A stretch of 43,766 bases of DNA from Cloacibacterium sp046296655 (GTDB taxonomy: Bacteria; Bacteroidota; Bacteroidia; Flavobacteriales; Weeksellaceae). The position numbers and the translations under genes were made by a program. Shown here in pieces: positions 32,164 to 40,719 of this stretch; within the stretch, counting starts at the first letter, position 1, and each line of letters opens with the position of its first letter. Below the pieces are notes generated by a model that saw nothing but the letters and a program-made list of their open reading frames with translations, searched no databases and had not been told where the DNA came from. The stretch lies in the NCBI GenBank assembly GCA_046296655.1, contig JBKBLE010000019.1, positions 1-43,766 of the forward strand. The letters are read 5' to 3'.

Positions 32164-32299
32164 TTCAAAATTCTCATTTTTAACTGCTTTTTAACAAATT
32201 TTAAATTTATTTAACGATTTTTTAGATTGCATAGATTTTTATTATGTAAGCTATACCTTTTTACTATCTTTTTAAGTTCCTCAATTCGCTTTTTTTTAG

Positions 32300-32307
32300 T
32301 AATTTTG
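32300..32307 (+). promoter_or_regulatory. Candidate -7 box for sucA
   Basis: TAATTTTG matches TAnnTTTG, 36 bases before the ATG at 32344. The -33 region (AGTTCC) is weak. The rest of the 180-base gap after 32163 is AT-rich and shows no other clear signal. Confidence 0.5.
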
Positions 32308-32343
32308 CATAAACTATACTTCTAACAAAGAAAAAGGCGGAAA

Positions 32344-35145
32344 ATGGACAGATTTTCATTTCTAAATGCAGCACACTCTCAATTTATTGAAGATTTATAT
32401 CAACAATATTTAAAGTACCCAGATTCTATAGAACCTTCGTGGAAATCATTTTTCCAAGGTTTTGATTTTGCACTAGCAAATTATAGTGATGATGAGGTTT
32501 CTATTACCCAATTAGCTTCTAATGTAGTCGCTACAGGGAATATTCCAGAAAACATTGAAAAAGAATTCAAGGTAATCAATTTAATTAATGATTACAGAAG
32601 ACGTGGTCACTTGTTTACCAAGACCAATCCAGTACGTGAACGTAGAACATATTCTCCAGATTTATCGATAGAGAATTTTGGTTTATCTAAAGCAGATTTA
32701 CAGACCAAATTTAATTCTGCTACAGAAGCTGGACTAAATGGTGCAGCTACACTTCAAGAAATCATTAATCATCTAGAAAAAATATATTGTGATTCTATCG
32801 GGGTAGAATATATGCACATTCAAAGTGTAGAAGAGAAAAAATTCATCAGAGAATGGATTAATGTGAATGAAAATCACCCAACTCTTTCTGCAGCTGAGAA
32901 AAAAGAGATTTTACATAAATTAAATCAAGCAGTAGCTTTCGAAAACTACTTGCACACGAAATTCGTAGGTCAAAAACGTTTCTCTCTAGAAGGTGGAGAA
33001 TCATTAATTCCTGCGCTAGACCAATTAATTTCTCGTTCTTCTCTTCATGGAGTAGATGAGGTAATTCTTGGGATGGCTCACAGAGGTAGATTAAATGTTT
33101 TAACCAATATTTTCCAAAAATCTTACAAGCAGATTTTCTCAGAATTCGAAGGAAAAGAATTTGAAGAAGATGTATTCTCTGGTGACGTAAAATATCACTT
33201 GGGTTCATCTAAAAAAATAACTACAGCAGCTGGTGAAGAAGTAAGAATTAACTTAGTTCCTAACCCGTCTCACTTAGAAACCGTAGCTTCTTTGGTTGGC
33301 GGAATTTCTAGAGCTAAAATAGACCACACTTACCAAGGAAATGCTAAAAAAGTATTGCCAATTGTTATCCATGGTGATGCTGCAATCGCAGGACAAGGAA
33401 TTGTGTACGAAGTAGCGCAAATGATGACGCTAGAAGGTTATAAAACTGGTGGTACAGTTCACATTGTAGTGAATAACCAAGTTGGTTTTACTACCAATTA
33501 TTTAGATGCTCGTTCTTCTATTTACTGTACAGATATTGCAAAAGTGACTGATTCTCCAGTAATGCATGTAAATGCAGACGATGTAGAAGCAGTAGTTCAT
33601 GCTATTAGATTTGCTGCTGATTATAGAGCACAGTTTGGTAAAGATGTATACATAGATTTATTAGGGTACAGAAAATATGGTCATAACGAAGGAGATGAAC
33701 CAAGATTTACCCAACCTAGTTTATATAAAACCATTTCTAAACACCCTAATCCAAGAGAGATTTACAAGAAAAAACTCGTAGAAGAAGGAGTGGTTTCAGA
33801 TGCTGTAATGTCTGAAATGGAAAAAGAATTTAAAAATTTACTAGACCAAAACTTTGATGAAGCTAAGGAAATCGAAAGAAATACCATGGCGATTTTCATG
33901 GAAGAGGACTGGAAAGATTATGCTTCCCTAGGAAAACTTCAGCAAGTTTTAGATAATTATAATACCACTTATGATGTAGAAAAGCTAAGAGAATTAGCCG
34001 TTAAAATTTCTACATTACCAGCAGATAAAAAATTCATCAATAAAATTTCTAAATTATTCGAAGCCAGAGTAAAAATTGTAGAAAATAATGCTCTAGATTG
34101 GGCAATGGGTGAATTATTAGCTTACGGAACGCTTCTTACCGAAGGCAGCAACATAAGAATTTCTGGTGAAGACGTAGAAAGAGGTACTTTCTCTCACAGA
34201 CATGCAGTGGTAAAAACAGAAGATAATGAAGAAGAATATGTTCCATTAAAACAAGTTTCTGATAACAAATTTGATATTTACAACTCTCACCTTTCTGAAT
34301 ATGGTGTTTTAGGTTTTGAGTATGGTTATGCGATGGCTTCTCCTAATACTTTAACGATTTGGGAAGCGCAATTTGGAGATTTTGTAAATGGTGCTCAAAT
34401 TATTATTGACCAATATTTAGTTGCAGCAGAAGAAAAATGGAAAATTCAGAACGGTTTGGTAATGCTTTTACCTCATGGTTTCGAAGGACAAGGTGCAGAA
34501 CACTCTTCAGCAAGATTAGAAAGATTCCTGAACTTATGTGCAAACGGAAACATTATTGTAGCGAATTGTACTACACCTGCCAATTATTTCCACTTGTTAA
34601 GACGCCAACAAAAATTCCCGTTCAGAAAACCGTTAGTGGTAATGACGCCTAAATCATTGCTTCGTCATCCAAGAGTAATTTCTACGGTAGAAGAATTAGC
34701 AAACGGAAGTTTCCAACCGGTAATTGATGATGCTACAGCTCAACCAGAAAAAGTAGAAAAATTAGTGTTCTGCTCTGGTAAATTGTACTATGAATTATTG
34801 GCGAAGAAAGAAGAATTAAATGATGATAAAGTTGCTTTGGTAAGAATTGAACAATTATATCCATTGAATCCAGAAATTATTCAAGGTATTTTCGATAAAT
34901 ATTCTAACAGAAAAGAATTTGTTTGGGCGCAAGAAGAGCCAGAAAACATGGGAGCGTGGACGTATATGTTGCGTAATTTCCGTAACGAAAACATTCAAGT
35001 AATCGCTCCAGTTGCAAGTGGAAGTCCAGCTCCTGGTACTCATAAAAAATTCGAGAAAAACCAAAAAGGAGTTATCAATAGAGTTTTCGGAGTAGCAGAA
35101 GAAAATGTAGATTTGGTAAGACCTATTACCACGGTAAATGACTAA
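32344..35145 (+). CDS. sucA: 2-oxoglutarate dehydrogenase E1 component
   Basis: Thiamine-diphosphate-dependent E1 of the 2-oxoglutarate dehydrogenase complex: decarboxylates 2-oxoglutarate and passes the succinyl group to the lipoyl arm of E2, in the TCA cycle. The 933-residue protein has the small N-terminal docking helix (SFLNAAHSQFIEDLYQQY, as in SucA), GMAHRGRLNVLTNI, HLGSSK, the GDAAIAGQGIVYEV thiamine site, NNQVGFTT, YRKYGHNEGDEPRFTQP, and the C-terminal transketolase-like part with MLLPHGFEGQGAEHSSARLERFL. The length is typical. It is the first gene of the sucA - exported protein - sucB unit. Confidence 0.97.
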   Translation: MDRFSFLNAAHSQFIEDLYQQYLKYPDSIEPSWKSFFQGFDFALANYSDDEVSITQLASNVVATGNIPENIEKEFKVINLINDYRRRGHLFTKTNPVRERRTYSPDLSIENFGLSKADLQTKFNSATEAGLNGAATLQEIINHLEKIYCDSIGVEYMHIQSVEEKKFIREWINVNENHPTLSAAEKKEILHKLNQAVAFENYLHTKFVGQKRFSLEGGESLIPALDQLISRSSLHGVDEVILGMAHRGRLNVLTNIFQKSYKQIFSEFEGKEFEEDVFSGDVKYHLGSSKKITTAAGEEVRINLVPNPSHLETVASLVGGISRAKIDHTYQGNAKKVLPIVIHGDAAIAGQGIVYEVAQMMTLEGYKTGGTVHIVVNNQVGFTTNYLDARSSIYCTDIAKVTDSPVMHVNADDVEAVVHAIRFAADYRAQFGKDVYIDLLGYRKYGHNEGDEPRFTQPSLYKTISKHPNPREIYKKKLVEEGVVSDAVMSEMEKEFKNLLDQNFDEAKEIERNTMAIFMEEDWKDYASLGKLQQVLDNYNTTYDVEKLRELAVKISTLPADKKFINKISKLFEARVKIVENNALDWAMGELLAYGTLLTEGSNIRISGEDVERGTFSHRHAVVKTEDNEEEYVPLKQVSDNKFDIYNSHLSEYGVLGFEYGYAMASPNTLTIWEAQFGDFVNGAQIIIDQYLVAAEEKWKIQNGLVMLLPHGFEGQGAEHSSARLERFLNLCANGNIIVANCTTPANYFHLLRRQQKFPFRKPLVVMTPKSLLRHPRVISTVEELANGSFQPVIDDATAQPEKVEKLVFCSGKLYYELLAKKEELNDDKVALVRIEQLYPLNPEIIQGIFDKYSNRKEFVWAQEEPENMGAWTYMLRNFRNENIQVIAPVASGSPAPGTHKKFEKNQKGVINRVFGVAEENVDLVRPITTVND

Positions 35146-35148
35146 ATC

Positions 35149-35742
35149 ATGAAAAAAATTATTTACATCTTATTATTGAGTTGGTCCATCGTTACTTTTG
35201 CACAATCAAATGTAAAAGTAATAGAAAATCAGTTCCTAGATTATAATCAATTGATTGTAAAAAAAGATTTTTCTAAAGCATTAGACCAATATGCTCATGA
35301 AGGATTTCTAAAATTTGTACCCAAAGAAACCATGGTACTTATTTTTGATAAGATGTTTAATGATCCTAGCATGAAATTTTCTTTGGAAGTTCCTACCATT
35401 TTAAAAGTGGAAGAATATCCTCAGAAAATACAAAATGTATCTTATGCTAAAGTTTTTTTCTCTCAAAAAATGAGTGTAGAATTAGCAGATGTGGTAAATG
35501 CAAAAGATGCCGAAGAAAAACAAAAGAATATCAATCTTTATTTAGGTGCTTTTAAATCACAATTTGGTGATGGAAATGTAGTTTTCAATGAAAAAAACAA
35601 TCAATTTGAGGTTATGTCATACAAAATGGCAGTTGCCAATTCTAATGAAGGTAAAAATTGGAAATTTACAGTAGCCGAAAAACAACAAGTAGAACTCTTA
35701 AAACAATTTCTTCCAGAAGAAATACTCACTGATTTAAAATAA
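35149..35742 (+). CDS. Exported protein of unknown function inside the sucA-sucB operon
   Basis: A 197-residue protein with a signal peptide (about 1-18, ending TFAQ) and no membrane segment beyond it. The mature region alternates helices and strands (FSKALDQYAHEGFLKFVPKE; SYAKVFFSQKMSVELADV; EVMSYKMAVANS), vaguely like an NTF2 or DUF-type fold; I do not recognise a family. Its ATG is only 3 bases after the sucA stop, and sucB begins 13 bases after its own stop, so all three must share one transcript. That is odd, because its neighbours work in the cytosol. A link to the complex is not shown by sequence. Confidence 0.8.
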   Translation: MKKIIYILLLSWSIVTFAQSNVKVIENQFLDYNQLIVKKDFSKALDQYAHEGFLKFVPKETMVLIFDKMFNDPSMKFSLEVPTILKVEEYPQKIQNVSYAKVFFSQKMSVELADVVNAKDAEEKQKNINLYLGAFKSQFGDGNVVFNEKNNQFEVMSYKMAVANSNEGKNWKFTVAEKQQVELLKQFLPEEILTDLK

Positions 35743-35755
35743 AAAAATACATACA

Positions 35756-36982
35756 ATGTCAATACTAGAAATGAAAGTTCCTTCTCCAGGAGAATCAATC
35801 ACAGAAGTAGAAATAGCAACTTGGTTGGTAAAAGACGGAGATTATGTAGAAAAAGATCAAGCAATTGCTGAAGTAGATTCAGACAAAGCTACACTAGAGC
35901 TTCCAGCAGAACAAGCAGGGATTATTACCCTAAAAGCGGAAGAAGGAGAAGTAGTAAAAGTTGGTCAAGTCGTTTGTTTAATTGATATGAGCGGAGCTAA
36001 ACCAGAAGGTACAGCTGCACCAGTTGCAGAAGCTCCAAAAGCTGAAGAAGCTCCAAAAGTAGAGGCTCCAAAACCTGCTGCTGCTCCAGCTGCTACTTAT
36101 GCTACCAATTCACCATCTCCAGCTGCTAAAAAAATTCTAGACGAAAAAGGAATTGATGTTGCTGCAGTTTCAGGAACAGGTAGAGACGGAAGAATTACCA
36201 AGGAAGATGCGCTTAATGCAACTCCTGGTGTACCAGCAATGGGTGTTTCTTCAGGGAACAGAGCTCAAACCACTACCAAACTTTCAGTTTTAAGAAGAAA
36301 ATTGGCGGCAAGATTGGTTTCTGTGAAAAACGAAACAGCAATGTTAACTACCTTCAATGAAGTTGACATGTCTGAAATTTTCAGAATCAGAAAACAATAC
36401 AAAGAAGAATTCGCAGCAAAACACGGAGTAGGTCTTGGTTTCATGTCTTTCTTTACCAAAGCGGTAACCAGAGCTTTACAGATGTATCCAGATGTAAACG
36501 CTATGATTGATGGAGATTATAAAATCAACAACGAATTCTGTGATATTTCTATCGCGGTTTCTGGTCCTAAAGGTTTAATGGTTCCTGTATTAAGAAATGC
36601 AGAAAACCTTACTTTAAGAGGAGTAGAAGCTAGCATTAAAGAATTGGCAACCAAAGTTAGAGATGGTAAAATCACCATCGAAGAAATGACAGGTGGTACA
36701 TTTACCATTACCAATGGTGGTGTTTTCGGTTCTATGCTTTCTACACCTATTATCAATCCACCTCAATCTGCAATTTTAGGAATGCACAACATTATCGAAA
36801 GACCAGTTGCGGTAAATGGCAAAGTAGAAATCAGACCGATGATGTATTTGGCGCTTTCTTATGACCACAGAATTATTGATGGTAGAGAATCTGTAGGGTT
36901 CTTAGTTGCAGTGAAAGAAGCGATAGACAATCCAGTAGAAATTCTAATGGGTGGCGACGAAAGAAAAGCACTAGAACTTTAA
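35756..36982 (+). CDS. sucB: Dihydrolipoyl succinyltransferase E2 of 2-oxoglutarate dehydrogenase
   Basis: Core E2 enzyme moving the succinyl group from the lipoyl arm to CoA. The 408-residue protein has one lipoyl domain (about 2-78, lipoylated Lys44 in DSDKATLEL), an Ala/Pro/Glu linker, a peripheral subunit-binding domain (SPAAKKILDEKGIDVAAVSG, GRITKEDAL), a second linker, and the catalytic domain ending with the active-site motif LSYDHRIIDGRESVGFL. A single lipoyl domain is standard for SucB. It is followed by a terminator. The E3 gene (lpd) is not in the window. Confidence 0.96.
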   Translation: MSILEMKVPSPGESITEVEIATWLVKDGDYVEKDQAIAEVDSDKATLELPAEQAGIITLKAEEGEVVKVGQVVCLIDMSGAKPEGTAAPVAEAPKAEEAPKVEAPKPAAAPAATYATNSPSPAAKKILDEKGIDVAAVSGTGRDGRITKEDALNATPGVPAMGVSSGNRAQTTTKLSVLRRKLAARLVSVKNETAMLTTFNEVDMSEIFRIRKQYKEEFAAKHGVGLGFMSFFTKAVTRALQMYPDVNAMIDGDYKINNEFCDISIAVSGPKGLMVPVLRNAENLTLRGVEASIKELATKVRDGKITIEEMTGGTFTITNGGVFGSMLSTPIINPPQSAILGMHNIIERPVAVNGKVEIRPMMYLALSYDHRIIDGRESVGFLVAVKEAIDNPVEILMGGDERKALEL

Positions 36983-37032
36983 TTTCTTAGAAAATAAAGT
37001 CATAAATATTAACTATTTATGAAATAAATAAC

Positions 37033-37059
37033 TCCCGCTGATTTTTCGGCGGGATTTTT
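37033..37059 (+). terminator. Terminator after sucB
   Basis: Stem TCCCGCTGA / TCGGCGGGA (9 bp with one T-G pair, short T loop) followed by TTTTTG. Confidence 0.85.
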
Positions 37060-37090
37060 GTTATCTTTATTTCATCATAAAATTTTAAAA

Positions 37091-37477
37091 ATGTATTCTT
37101 CAATTACTCAAAACATCAAAGTTTCTGTAATCCCAGAATATGATGTGAAAAATTCTTTTCCAGCAGACAATCGTTTTGTTTTCAGATACAATATTGTCAT
37201 AGAAAATCTAGGAAATGATGCGGTAAAACTCATGAAAAGAAGATGGCTGATTTATGATGTAAGTTTCGGATTTACAGAAGTGATGGGAGATGGCGTAATC
37301 GGCATGACGCCAGAATTACAACCAGGAGAGTCTTTCAGTTACTTTTCTAATGTAATTTTGCGTTCAGGAGTAGGAAATATGCAGGGAAACTATATTTTTA
37401 AAAATTTAGAAACTTTAGAAACTTTTGAGTCTGATATTCCTAAATTTAATTTGGTTTCAGAAGTCCTTTGTAATTAA
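37091..37477 (+). CDS. apaG: ApaG family protein
   Basis: A 128-residue protein from the ATG at 37091, matching ApaG (about 125 residues): an N-terminal strand ITQNIKVSVIPEY, the FRYNIVIENLGNDAVKLMKRRW core, GDGVIGMTPELQPGESFSYFS, and LRSGVGNMQGNYIF. ApaG has a fibronectin-III-like fold linked in E. coli and Salmonella to cobalt/magnesium tolerance and to the apaH operon; its biochemical role is unsettled. A TTG start at 37058 lies right after the sucB terminator and is rejected. The orphan membrane protein gene follows after 11 bases. Confidence 0.9.
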   Translation: MYSSITQNIKVSVIPEYDVKNSFPADNRFVFRYNIVIENLGNDAVKLMKRRWLIYDVSFGFTEVMGDGVIGMTPELQPGESFSYFSNVILRSGVGNMQGNYIFKNLETLETFESDIPKFNLVSEVLCN

Positions 37478-37488
37478 AATTTCTATAA

Positions 37489-38082
37489 ATGAGAAAATAT
37501 TTATTACTTCTTATATCAATTTTACTGTGTCTTGTAACTTTATATTTGATAAATGTAATAAATCCTTATTATGTGTTGCAAGAAAATATTAAAGAGTATT
37601 TATACTTACTTGTAATTCCAATCTTTTTAACTTTTATCATAGCACTTTTTGTTAATACCAAAGAATATTATTGGAATAGATTATTTCCTAGTTTAATTAT
37701 TTCTTATTTGATAACTTTTGTTTTTTTAGGTATTTATTTTTTTGATTCATACTTAGAGAAACAAAAAATCATTGAAAAACAAAGATTAGAAGCATTAAAT
37801 GATATAAAAAAAGTAATCGTTAAAAAGAAATTTGGTTCTGGTCTAATTATTTTTGATGAAAATTATAATAAAAGAGTAAAAGAAATAGATTCTCTACAAC
37901 GAAAAAAATATGGTTTTTTTGTTGAATCTACTGGATGTATCATATATGAAGAAGATAAATATTATAACGAAGCTGTAGATGAATATTTACAAAAGAGAAA
38001 CGGAAAAAACTGGGAAAACCAATATGAAAAAGAAGTAGCTCTAATTATTAAAAAGTATCCTATTAAAGAAATTGAAAGATAA
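37489..38082 (+). CDS. Orphan membrane protein, AT-rich
   Basis: A 197-residue protein of no family I recognise. Three hydrophobic segments (about 4-24, 39-56 and 65-86) are followed by a charged, probably cytosolic tail of about 110 residues with a coiled-coil-like start (LEKQKIIEKQRLEALNDIKKV). Its Lys/Ile/Tyr-rich composition and AT-rich DNA stand out from neighbouring genes, which may mark later acquisition or fast change. It lies 11 bases after apaG and may be co-transcribed; the convergent exonuclease gene ends 14 bases after it, with no obvious hairpin. Confidence 0.65.
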   Translation: MRKYLLLLISILLCLVTLYLINVINPYYVLQENIKEYLYLLVIPIFLTFIIALFVNTKEYYWNRLFPSLIISYLITFVFLGIYFFDSYLEKQKIIEKQRLEALNDIKKVIVKKKFGSGLIIFDENYNKRVKEIDSLQRKKYGFFVESTGCIIYEEDKYYNEAVDEYLQKRNGKNWENQYEKEVALIIKKYPIKEIER

Positions 38083-38096
38083 ATTTATTTTAGAAA

Positions 38097-38651
38097 TTAT
38101 AGAACCTTCAAATTCTTACTAAAAAGCGCTGATAATTCATCATTTTCAGTAATCAGAAGCCTTTCAAAAGCCAATAAAGAAAGCTTCGCACAAACTTCTG
38201 CATCAGCTCCAGCTCTGTGATGTGTAAATTGTATATCATGACAATTGGCGAGGTTTTTTAAACCATAACTCGTCAGATTTTTCCAAGATTTTTTGGCAAT
38301 CTGTATGCTACAGAGATATTCTGTTTTAGGCTTGAAAATGCCATAATAATCAAGGCAACTGCGCAAAACTCCCGCGTCAAAAGAAGCATTGTGAGCAATC
38401 ATAATATTTCCGTAGAGCAAATCTTCTATTTCGTACCAAATCTCGTCAAAAGTAGGAGCGTGAGCTACATCTTTTGGATAAATCCCATGAACATTGATGT
38501 TGTGTGGACTGAAATAAGGAAAACTCGGCGGTTTAATGAGCCAAGTTTTGGTTTCTACAATTTCAGAATTTTCTACCACGCAGATTCCTAATTCACACGC
38601 AGAGTTTCTCTCGTGAGTAGCCGTTTCGAAATCTAATGCAACAAAATTCAT
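38097..38651 (-). CDS. DEDDh-type 3'-5' exonuclease (DnaQ/PolC-like)
   Basis: A 184-residue stand-alone exonuclease domain. All acidic residues of the DEDDh fold are visible: Asp7 and Glu9 (ALDFETA), Asp92 (HNASFDAG), and His145 with Asp150 (HRAGADAE). The stretch PHNINVHGIYPKDV is typical of the PolC-epsilon-like group. The substrate is single-stranded or mismatched DNA 3' ends, or RNA. It may proofread or act in repair, but it is not fused to a polymerase here. It is downstream of GT2 and the lipid A acyltransferase on the same strand, but separated from them by a CATC-rich repeat. Confidence 0.88.
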   Translation of the reverse strand: MNFVALDFETATHERNSACELGICVVENSEIVETKTWLIKPPSFPYFSPHNINVHGIYPKDVAHAPTFDEIWYEIEDLLYGNIMIAHNASFDAGVLRSCLDYYGIFKPKTEYLCSIQIAKKSWKNLTSYGLKNLANCHDIQFTHHRAGADAEVCAKLSLLAFERLLITENDELSALFSKNLKVL

Positions 38652-38703
38652 GCTTTTAATAGTTTAAAATTCTAGAAATAATTTGAAGATAAAATAATTT
38701 TTT

Positions 38704-38733
38704 CACCCAACATCCATCATCCAACATCCATCA
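38704..38733. repeat. CATCCA-rich intergenic repeat
   Basis: Nearly tandem CCCAACATCCATCATCCAACATCCATCA, two copies of CCAACATCCATC-type units. It shares the 11 bases ATCATCCAACA with the tract at 27767-27796. It ends against the GT2 stop codon. Confidence 0.75.
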
Positions 38734-38734
38734 A

Positions 38735-39697
38735 TTATAAAAAATGCTTAAAAATCAACCATTTACTTTGGTAATAGTCTTTAATTTGATTTTTGCTTCT
38801 TAATTTTAGACTTTCGGCAAACATTCCATAAAAACCAAAATGCGCTTTTAGTACTGCAATTAAGTGAGGAAATCCATCTTTTATCCCGAAATAAATACCT
38901 GCAATTCCGTCTAAAACCAATCTTAATGGAATAATCCAAAAAAGACTAGAAGTAGGCAAATTTTTAAGAAGCATGGTCAAATTGTTTCTGAAATTAAGAA
39001 ACGTTTTTTGTGGAGATTGCTTGTTAAGTGTTCCACCGCCAACATGAAAAACGGTAGATTTTCCGCAATAATAAATTTTTCTTCCCGCATTTTTGAGACG
39101 CCAACATAAATCTATTTCTTCTTGATGGGCAAAAAATCTTTCGTCAAAACCTTTCATCTTCCAGAAATCTGCTCTTCTGATGAATAATGCACAACCAGTT
39201 GCCCAAAAAATCTCTGTTTCATCATCATATTGTCCCAAATCTTCTTCTATCGTTTCGAAAACTCTCCCTCTACAATACGGATAACCAAGATGATCAATCA
39301 TTCCACCAGCTGCACCTGCAAATTCAAAATATTTAGAATTTTTAAAAGCCCTAATTTTAGGCTGAATTGCAGCAATATCAGGATTTTTCTCAAAAAGTTC
39401 TAGAATGGGTGTAATCCAATTTTCGGTTACTTCTACATCAGAATTCAGCAAACAGTAGATTTCTTCTTTTATGTGTTGTAAACCTTCGTTATAACCACCA
39501 GCAAAGCCAGAATTTTTAGCATTGATGATGATTTTTACCGTTGGGAAATATTTTTCTACAAAAGCAACGGAATCATCTGTAGAAGCGTTGTCTATTACAT
39601 AAACCGTAGCTTCGTCAGAATATTCTAACACATTGGGTAAGAATTTTTCTAACCATTTTTTTCCGTTCCAGTTGAGGATAGCGATAGCAGTTTTCAA
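38735..39697 (-). CDS. GT2-family glycosyltransferase
   Basis: A 320-residue GT-A fold enzyme of the rhamnosyltransferase-like GT2 group: N-terminal TAIAILNWNGKKWLEKFL, DNASTDDSVAFVEKYFP, NSGFAGGYNEGL, the nucleotide/metal motif LLNSDVEV (DxD-like), an acceptor segment with FFAHQEEIDLCWRLKNAG (ED motif of the catalytic base), and a C-terminal amphipathic region (about 250-300) that may touch the membrane. The sugar and acceptor are unknown. It lies 13 bases downstream of the lipid A acyltransferase, so a glycolipid or LPS substrate is plausible but unproven. Confidence 0.88.
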   Translation of the reverse strand: MKTAIAILNWNGKKWLEKFLPNVLEYSDEATVYVIDNASTDDSVAFVEKYFPTVKIIINAKNSGFAGGYNEGLQHIKEEIYCLLNSDVEVTENWITPILELFEKNPDIAAIQPKIRAFKNSKYFEFAGAAGGMIDHLGYPYCRGRVFETIEEDLGQYDDETEIFWATGCALFIRRADFWKMKGFDERFFAHQEEIDLCWRLKNAGRKIYYCGKSTVFHVGGGTLNKQSPQKTFLNFRNNLTMLLKNLPTSSLFWIIPLRLVLDGIAGIYFGIKDGFPHLIAVLKAHFGFYGMFAESLKLRSKNQIKDYYQSKWLIFKHFL

Positions 39698-39710
39698 AAT
39701 AAAATTTTCG

Positions 39711-40613
39711 TTAAATAGAGTAATCTTTTCCTTGGTACATCATTTCATCGGTAAGACGGTTTTTATATTTCCATCTTTTATGTGTCCAAAGCCAGTTTTC
39801 AGGTTGTTTTTTGATGAGTTCTTCTAATAATTTCATGTATTTAATTACCAATTCTTCCCCTTCGAATTTTTCTTTTTCTGGAGTGATTTCTGAGAACGTT
39901 AATTGATATTTTCCGCGTCTTACTTTAATGATTTCAGTAAAACAAAACATGAGATTTTCTTTATTGGGCAATCTGTTGTAACCAGTAAAAACGGGAGTTC
40001 TTTGATTTAAGAAGTTGATGCCAAGTTGGATTTTGGTTTTAAACGGAGATTGATCTGCAACGAAACCGTAAAGAGAATTCCCATCACTTTTTTCAGTAAA
40101 AAAATGTCTCATTACATTTTTGGTTTCTAGTAATTTTACACCAAACTTCGCTCGAGATTCTATGATTTTTTGATCCCAAAAATCACTTTCTAGTTTTTTA
40201 TAAATGCCATAAAAATTTTCTTGAGGAACATTATTTTGTAAAGCAATCGCCAATTCCCAGTTAAAATTATGACCAGCCAATAAAATCACATTTTTCTTTT
40301 CTTCATGCGCTTTTTTTAGAACATCGAGACCTTTGTAATCTACCAATTCAGAAAGTTCTTTTTCAGAGATGGAAAAGATTTTAAGCATTTCTATCATAAA
40401 ATCGCCAAAGTTTCTAAAAAACTTTTTGCTGATGTCTTTCAGTTCTGCTTCAGATTTTTCGGGGAAAGAATTTCTAAGATTTTCTAAAACCGTTTTTTTT
40501 CGATACCCGATTACATAATAATTCAAGTAGAAAAATACATCCGAAAAACGGTAGAGTACTTTTAAGGAAAGTTTAGAAAAAAATAATAATATTTGGAATG
40601 ATATTTGGTTCAC
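39711..40613 (-). CDS. Lipid A biosynthesis acyltransferase (LpxL/HtrB family)
   Basis: Inner-membrane-associated acyltransferase that adds secondary acyl chains to the lipid A precursor. The 300-residue protein has an N-terminal hydrophobic helix (about 5-35) and the HX4E catalytic motif AGHNFNWE (His115, Glu120). It also has GFVADQSPF and FLNQRTPVFTG, and the closing ENWLWTHKRWKYK, all as in LpxL/LpxM proteins. The family can also act on other lipids, such as ornithine lipids. It is transcribed just before the GT2 gene (13-base gap) and divergent from the thioredoxin-like gene. Confidence 0.9.
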   Translation of the reverse strand: MNQISFQILLFFSKLSLKVLYRFSDVFFYLNYYVIGYRKKTVLENLRNSFPEKSEAELKDISKKFFRNFGDFMIEMLKIFSISEKELSELVDYKGLDVLKKAHEEKKNVILLAGHNFNWELAIALQNNVPQENFYGIYKKLESDFWDQKIIESRAKFGVKLLETKNVMRHFFTEKSDGNSLYGFVADQSPFKTKIQLGINFLNQRTPVFTGYNRLPNKENLMFCFTEIIKVRRGKYQLTFSEITPEKEKFEGEELVIKYMKLLEELIKKQPENWLWTHKRWKYKNRLTDEMMYQGKDYSI

Positions 40614-40630
40614 GGTTCTAAATTAAGTTG

Positions 40631-40638
40631 CAAATTTA
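40631..40638 (-). promoter_or_regulatory. Candidate -7 box for the lipid A acyltransferase gene
   Basis: On the minus strand TAAATTTG matches TAnnTTTG exactly, 17 bases before the ATG. No TTG is found at the usual distance. Confidence 0.45.
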
Positions 40639-40667
40639 CAAAATCATTACTTTACTTGTTTATTTAT

Positions 40668-40675
40668 TATATTTG
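40668..40675 (+). promoter_or_regulatory. Candidate -7 box for the thioredoxin-like gene
   Basis: TATATTTG matches TAnnTTTG, with TTA 18 bases upstream and a leader of about 40 bases to the ATG at 40720. Confidence 0.45.
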
Positions 40676-40719
40676 AACCGAAATAAAAATCGAAAATACT
40701 AACTTCATCTTACAAAAAT

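Noticed and set aside
32858..33208. 116-codon open frame antisense to sucA
   Set aside because: It lies over conserved sucA domains and shows no protein family features.
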